From Anniella stebbinsi (lineage: Eukaryota > Chordata > Lepidosauria > Squamata > Anniellidae), in assembly GCA_029215795.1 (NCBI GenBank), contig JARDYH010000006.1, positions 29,527,501-29,591,500 of the forward strand: a DNA stretch of 64,000 nt, written 5' to 3'. The notes below the pieces were generated by a model. It saw only the letters and a list, made by a program, of their open reading frames with translations. It was not told where the DNA came from and searched no databases. Shown one piece after another: positions 58,799 to 64,000 of the stretch (within the stretch, counting starts at the first letter, position 1; each line of letters starts with the position of its first letter). A program made the translations under genes and the position numbers.

Positions 58799-58921
58799 CT
58801 GAAAAGCCAACAGAAAATGCTCAAGCTGGGTTCTAAGCCTCACTCTCCTCTATTTCTTTTATTTAAAACATTTTATACCTTCAATAAATACGAATCCAGG
58901 GGAGTGTACAACAATATCAAT

Positions 58922-59063
58922 CAGGCTTCTCCAACCTAGCACATTCCAGATGTGTGGACCAACTCCCATAAGTCCCAGCTAGCATAGCCACTGACCACAC
59001 TGGCAGGGAATTATGGGAGTTGCAGTCCAGTACATCTGGAAGGTGCCAGGTTAGGGAAGGCTG
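58922..59063. mobile_element. hAT-type foldback MITE with 8-bp target duplication
   Basis: Ends CAGGCTTCTCCAACCT and, reversed, CAGCCTTCCCTAACCT. Flanks atatcaat (58914-58921) and atataaat (59064-59071) match at 7 of 8 bases. It starts 124 bp from the IRF4 penultimate exon, on its 5' side. Confidence 0.8.
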
Positions 59064-59444
59064 ATATAAATAATAAAATTATTTAAAATCTAATACAATA
59101 AGACACTAACATCGAATAGCTATAATAATAAAAAACAGCAAATAAAAAGATGTTCAAGATTTTCTGAGTGATTATACAAATTAAAATGGATAAATAAAAA
59201 CACCTTAACCTGTCCCCAAAAAGACTGTAAAGTATGCATCAGCCGTGGGGTGCCAACACCAAGAAGGCCCTCTCTGTTGTGACTGTGTAATACATTTCCA
59301 CGAAGGAAATCACTTGGAGTAGGGGCTCAGCAGATCTTAAGACATGGGCAAGCTGCAAGCAAGCCCTCAACAGTGGGCATGTAAGAGTAGAAAGGTAGAA
59401 AGAAAACAAAACGATGAGTAAACTGTGGAAGAGAAGGTGACAGT

Positions 59445-59665
59445 GGCTGCATTCGGACAACACATTAGTCAATGGTGGGGTAATAATCAACTTTACAGTT
59501 GTTCATCTAGGGTGTACTCCCCACACAACATTGTAATAATCAACTGTGGTGTGGATTAGGATCAGTGCTGAGTTGACTATGGCAGCATTCGGACACCACG
59601 ATAGTCAATACAACTGACGATTGTTCCCCCCCCCCAGTTGCTTATTGTACCGTCTGAATTCAGCC
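59445..59665. mobile_element. PIF/Harbinger-like MITE, GGCTGAATTC family, copy 2
   Basis: Ends GGCTGCATTCGGAC and, reversed, GGCTGAATTCAGAC. Flanks AGT and AGA. It contains a second inner end-like phrase (gcattcggacaccacgatag), also present in copy 1, so the shared ancestor already had it. Confidence 0.8.
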
Positions 59666-60287
59666 AGAGTCTCCTATAGTTTAAAAGGGTTATTCCTTCA
59701 TCATACACCCTCTATTGCTTTGCTAACATCTTCTAGTCACTGGAAGTTTGCTGAGCTCAGTAGGAAGAAGCAGGCTTGCATTAAGGCACTTGATGTCATT
59801 AGGGGCATCTCAAAAGATTCAGAACACAGCTGAGAAAATCCAAGACACATGCCCCGGTATGCCTGAATATAACAAAGCCCATACTGAAAAGAACAGAAGG
59901 GACACATGTCCATAAATTCTGCCCAATCAACGAAGCCTAGCTAATATATGAGCTTATTTTTTTTCTACTTAATGCCTTGTGTGCAATTTCATGCACTTGG
60001 TAAGGTAATACACATTTATACTCCACTTAACATCTAAATTATCTGAAGTGTTCTTGGGACATATAGTTCAGTCGTGCTATCATTTTCTCATCCCCACAGC
60101 AGAGCTGGGATTTGAACCTAGATCCCCAATTTCAAACCATATCATACATCTATATGAAAATTATGATCAGTAATAATCATTCCAAGCCTTGATACATTTT
60201 CATTCACTGAATATCCAAAAGGGGAAGCTTACCCCCACTACCAAAGCAGAGGAACTTGGAAGAAGGGCAACACTTGAAGTAAACATA

Positions 60288-60562
60288 GGCTTAGTTCGGA
60301 CGACACCTTAGGCAGCGGAGGGGGGAAGAAGCAACGGATGGTACATTATTTTTGGAGTGCCCACCACACAACATGTTGTCGCTGCCCCCGCAACGGGGCT
60401 CCAAAACACAATGGAGCAGCCCATTGTTTTTCCCCATTGCTTAATAACGTACCATCAGTTGTGTGTGCGTTGTGTGTCCCCTGACACACTCCACAATAAG
60501 CAACACAACTGACGGTTGCTTCTTCCCCCCTCCGTTGCCTGAAGTGTTGTCCGAACTAAGCC
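60288..60562. mobile_element. PIF/Harbinger-like MITE with long inverted ends
   Basis: About 48-nt inverted ends starting GGCTTAGTTCGGAC and reaching a ggaggggggaagaagcaac word, with ATA on both flanks (60285-60287, 60563-60565). It lies in an IRF4 intron. Confidence 0.85.
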
Positions 60563-60825
60563 ATAGACTTCCCTGGCTGTAGGCTGAGCAGCTGTGACGC
60601 CACAGAACCTGCAGGCCGGGGCTATCAACTCACAGGTTACTGAAACGAGCATCTGTAAATTCTAAGCATGATCACTTGAAACAAACCTTGGGAATGCCAC
60701 AATGACTGAGGAGTTGAATGCACATTTGATTTCTAATATAAGGCAGAACATCAGCATAAATATAGATAATGATTTACCAGTGAGTAAGTTGCCAAGTAAA
60801 TCAGACATTTGTAATATCCTGGATA

Positions 60826-60992
60826 GGGTGACCATATGAAAAGGAAGACAGGGCTCCTACATCTTTAACAGTTGTATTGAAAAGTGAATTTCAGCAGGTG
60901 TCATTTGCATGCATGCTCACCTGGTGAAATTCCCTCTTCATCACAACAGTTAAAGCTGCAAGAGCCCTGCCCTCTTTTGTATCTGGTCACTC
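60826..60992. mobile_element. 167-bp TA-flanked foldback element
   Basis: Ends GGGTGACCATATG and, reversed, GAGTGACCAGATAC. Inner inverted words aagctgcaagagccctg and cagggctcc. TA on both flanks. A very common squamate repeat (recalled). Confidence 0.8.
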
Positions 60993-61835
60993 TAGCTATA
61001 CTAAATATACTGTCATGCATGATTTCTGATCAGGTACACAAGTGTAGAAAAAATCCTCTCCATTTGGAAAAACAATACAGATGATTGGCTTAGTGAGTGG
61101 TTACATGCAAACCATGGTAGATTACTACTTGATAAATGGCTGTCTGAATTTACACTCAATTCAGATACACTGGAGCTGGCTTCTAGAGAGATAACCTGAA
61201 GTGAACCTCCTAAAGGAAGCATGGGGAAGCAGTCTATTACTAATCTCCCACATACATTTTGAGGTAAATTTTGTTCAAAATTGTTTAAGTGGAGACGTAT
61301 AGGGTTGTTTAAAACTATTATATTATTTTTTGTTTTGCTCAAACCCAATCTGTTAAATGGGGATTCCATTTCAAAAGAAATAACAATAATAACTGTTTCA
61401 AATATTCAACTTGGAACTTGCTGGTTGGGATTCAGAGGTGCAGTTTGAATAAGCAGCTCATTGCAATCCCATTTCTTCCTATACCCAGTCTCTATTTTGC
61501 AGTCTCCAGTTAAGATGGTGTTCAGAATTATTCAGTTTAGTTCCACTGAAATAAAGTCTTAATCATAGCAAAACAATCACACATGAAACTTTCTGATAAT
61601 TGTGCATGCCAAGAGTTACACAAATGACTGCAAGGACTGGGGCCCCGGACAAGTGAGGAAGTAGAGACTAAAGTGTCATTTAGGGGAACAGAGACAAGAA
61701 CTTTAAGGATTGTACATCATTGAAAAAAACAGTCAAAAATGTGCATTAGAGGCAATGTCAGCCTTGAGTGGGGCAAGCAATGGCCTCTCTCAAGTGAATT
61801 CTATTAGAAAGGTAGAGTAGGTCATATTTCATCCT

Positions 61836-62012
61836 ATTTTATTTATTTATTTATTTATTTATTTATTACATTTGTATACCGCCCCATAGCCGAAGCTCTC
61901 TGGGCGGTTTACATAGGATTAAAAACAATTAAAAACAATATACAAAAATTAAAACAGCAAAAACATACAACATACACACAATCTGTACATTTAAAAACCA
62001 CTTCAACACTTC

Positions 62013-62047
<35 letters not shown>

Positions 62048-62100
62048 CTACAAAAACAAAACAAAACAGACCCAGGCTCCTCAGATATTGGCAAAATTGT
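61836..62100 (-). mobile_element. L2-type LINE 3' end with 32-nt internal A run
   Basis: (ATTT)n tail at 61836-61868, ACCGCCC...GGGCGGT hairpin at about 61879-61909, body text shared with 3840-3995. The A run at 62014-62045 occupies a place where the other copy has mixed sequence. Confidence 0.75.
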
Positions 62101-62231
62101 AAACTCCAATTATGTGTGTTCATCCAATTCCCGCTGTAATCCACTGCTATTGCAGGACAAAATAAAGCTCTAATCATGCAACTAAGGAATAACAAAAATG
62201 CACTTCTAATTGTAACACATTGAAAAATTAC

Positions 62232-62585
62232 CTGATAAAAATTGCTGAGTATCAAAAAGTTTGCATGTCTGCTCCCTTTCCAACTTGTTAGGCCTGTCAC
62301 TGCAAAATGCCAGAGGCCCGTCCCAATAGATCCTGCTTTGACAAAGTCTCTTAGCATACAGCCCATCAGGTGTCATCCAGAGTAATACTCCCCTTTCCAG
62401 GTGACTTAGCAATTTCTCAGTTGTTTTCCTCTGGCTTTGATCTTCTGGATAAGGGAACAGAACTGGTTCCAAGTTGCTGATCTCATAACTTTGGCCATGA
62501 AATATCCTACAGCCCTCAGGTCTTGAAGTTGTGACTTCTTTTACAAGAGTTTCATGGTAATATAGACAGATGTGCAGTCGACAAT
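62232..62585 (-). CDS. IRF4: IRF4 coding exon (IRF-association domain), third from the end
   Basis: On the - strand, the acceptor is ...atactttcag and the donor gtaatt. The exon holds 117 full codons plus split codons at both ends (2 bases in, 1 base out). It opens CRLHICLYYHETLVKE and contains LFPYPED, KLLSHLERGV, DGLYAKRLCQSRIYWDGP and CKLFDTQQFLS. These are hallmark segments of the IRF4 IRF-association domain as remembered. IRF4 is a nuclear transcription factor that pairs with PU.1/SPIB or BATF-JUN on composite elements. This domain mediates those contacts and dimerisation. The upstream codon is probably Asp (G + AT). The earlier DNA-binding-domain exons lie beyond 64000. IRF8, the closest paralogue, was considered. 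The downstream exons and the EXOC2 neighbour favour IRF4. Confidence 0.96.
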
Positions 62586-63169
62586 CTGAAAGTATATTTA
62601 TGCAAAATTATTGTAATATTTGGCATCAAACAGCTACACATCATGTAACATCTACGAACAAGGCAAGACATGTTATGATTTAGTAGTGTGTTAGACCTCA
62701 GAGATGTGACTTCCCATACGCTCCCCCAGATCCAAACTTACTGAATGAACCTAAGTTAAATTGTTTATAGCTCAATCCTATTCTTGTTCGTGGAAGTAAG
62801 ACCAACTATGTTCAGTAAGTGTGCATATAACTGCGGCATGAATCGCAGCTTCAGTTCCTCATCTATTAAATGGGACTTATAATGACCTGCCTGTCAATGT
62901 TATTATGAGGAAGTCAAAGATTAGGACTTCTGCGTGCGCATGTACACATACAAACAAAAAAGTGTACATAAATAATGTGTAATAAAGCTAAACATTACTA
63001 AAATTAACTAAACATATCAAAATGCTACAGGGGCAATGTATTTTAATATTTGATATTGGAATATAATTCCTCCAATATTGTTTGTTCTGTAGTTTAAGGA
63101 ACATGCTTTTGGTCCACTTATGTTACAAATCTAATAGCACTCAGCACTGCTGTGGCTTGTAAATTAATC

Positions 63170-63300
63170 ATAATAATATTAATTCATTTCTACACTGCCC
63201 AATAGACCTTTTCTGAGTAGTTCACAAAAATTTAAACTCTAAAATACAACATGATAAAACATATGCTTAACATACAAAAAAATTAAACAATTTAAAACAG
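63170..63300 (-). mobile_element. Worn L2-type LINE tail
   Basis: ttcatttctacactgcccaatag and gagtagttcacaaaaat are a decayed hairpin zone followed by A-rich tail text. Confidence 0.5.
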
Positions 63301-63780
63301 CTAAAAATCATCTGTACTCCAAAGAAGATAAGCCTATAAGTGAAGACTGGGCAGTTGTCAAGTAAGTAATGACTGTATTTAGAAACTGTGATAGCCTTAT
63401 CTCTCTGGAGAAAGTTGCATGTCCATGTAGGACCCTGGAATCCTCTCCTTGCCAGAAAGAGACTTAATTGGAACCAGAGGCTGAGAATAAAGTATAATTC
63501 AAACAAACTTTTGCACAAATTAAGCACATTTTCAAAGTTGAAAGGACTTCAAGCACTTTTGAAAAACCTTTTGAAATTCAAATTCCAAAATTTGAATTTT
63601 GAATTCCAGTTTAAGAGCCAGTTTTCAGGAAGAGCATGCATATCCAGAAACTCTTACTAGGGACTAAGTCCTATTAAACGCAGTAGGACTTATTTCATAG
63701 TAAACATGTATACAGGATTGTATCACAGTACGTAAATAGATTCTTTACAAAAACGCTTCTTGCAAAAGGTATTAGATATA

Positions 63781-64000
63781 GACCCTATTCAGACAACACG
63801 CTAAGCCATGATGGTTAAGCATTTTGAGCTAAACATTATGGCTTACCGTGTCGCGTGAACCATGACTTAGCATGTCGTGTGAACCATTCCGAACCATGAT
63901 GGCTACATAACCATGGTTTAAAGATGCTCACTAACTATTTGTTGTAAAGGGGTTAGTGGCCTAACCATGGCTTAGTGTATTGTCTAGGCTGACCATGTGA
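63781..64000. mobile_element. Harbinger-like foldback (taaccatgg type), near window edge
   Basis: Starts gaccctattcagacaacacgc; inner repeats of accatgg and cttagc words; ends near ttgtctaggct. Related to 1-143. Confidence 0.55.

Larger units (their letters stand above)
58799..62231 (-). other. IRF4: IRF4 penultimate intron, transposon-rich
   Basis: 3.43 kb between two certain exons. Inside are a hAT-type foldback (58922-59063), a worn L2 fragment (about 59080-59400), two PIF/Harbinger-like elements (59445-59665, 60288-60562), a TA-flanked foldback (60826-60992) and a 5'-truncated L2-type tail with a 32-nt internal A run (61836-62100). Confidence 0.85.

Noticed and set aside
61929..62366. 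145-codon - frame overlapping the IRF4 exon
   Set aside because: It is out of frame with the exon and includes poly-Phe from the 32-nt A run.
1..64000. CRISPR array, prokaryotic operon or endogenous retrovirus
   Set aside because: No regularly spaced direct repeats with unique spacers, no ribosome-binding-site-led gene runs, and no LTR pair or gag/pol/env-like frames were seen. All RT signatures are of non-LTR type.

Overview
The window looks like lizard (squamate) nuclear DNA. It is AT-rich and intron-rich. It is dense in 5'-truncated L2- and CR1-type LINEs, tRNA-derived SINEs of the squamate kind, and many small foldback DNA transposons. No bacterial operon, CRISPR array, tRNA gene, rRNA or retroviral provirus was seen. 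Identifications rest on reading the sequence and on remembered vertebrate families; no search was run.

Two host genes can be read, and they converge tail to tail. The last five coding exons of EXOC2 (exocyst subunit SEC5) lie on the + strand at 20043-29203, with clean GT/AG splice sites, compatible phases and a TAA stop. The last three coding exons of IRF4 lie on the - strand at 56758-62585. The human 6p25.3 locus has the same neighbours in the same relative orientation. EXOC2 contributes 130 C-terminal residues. IRF4 contributes about 202, covering the IRF-association domain and C-terminus.

Layout. 1-20042 is one EXOC2 intron (over 20 kb, 5' end outside the window), filled with LINE, SINE and foldback remnants. 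20043-29203 holds the EXOC2 exons and their introns. 29204 to about 29880 is the EXOC2 3' UTR, which contains a 79-bp near-perfect hairpin. About 29.9-51.6 kb is intergenic and made of transposons in layers: R4-like and L2-like LINE pieces, hAT and PIF/Harbinger-like elements, and a GC-rich block at 37.2-38.5 kb. About 51.6-56.76 kb is probably the long IRF4 3' UTR, carrying three DNA-element insertions. 56.76-64.0 kb is the 3' part of IRF4, with transposon-laden introns.

The two genes are not known to share a pathway: EXOC2 acts in vesicle tethering and IRF4 is a lymphoid and pigment-cell transcription factor. The most interesting structure is the mobile DNA. There is a related set of foldback elements with 3-bp target duplications, several caught inside other repeats. 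Two LINE 3'-end types have different sequences but the same stem-loop. One element has a tandemly doubled interior. Ten poly-G/C runs of 10-16 nt occur. I found no convincing evidence of an undescribed protein-coding system.
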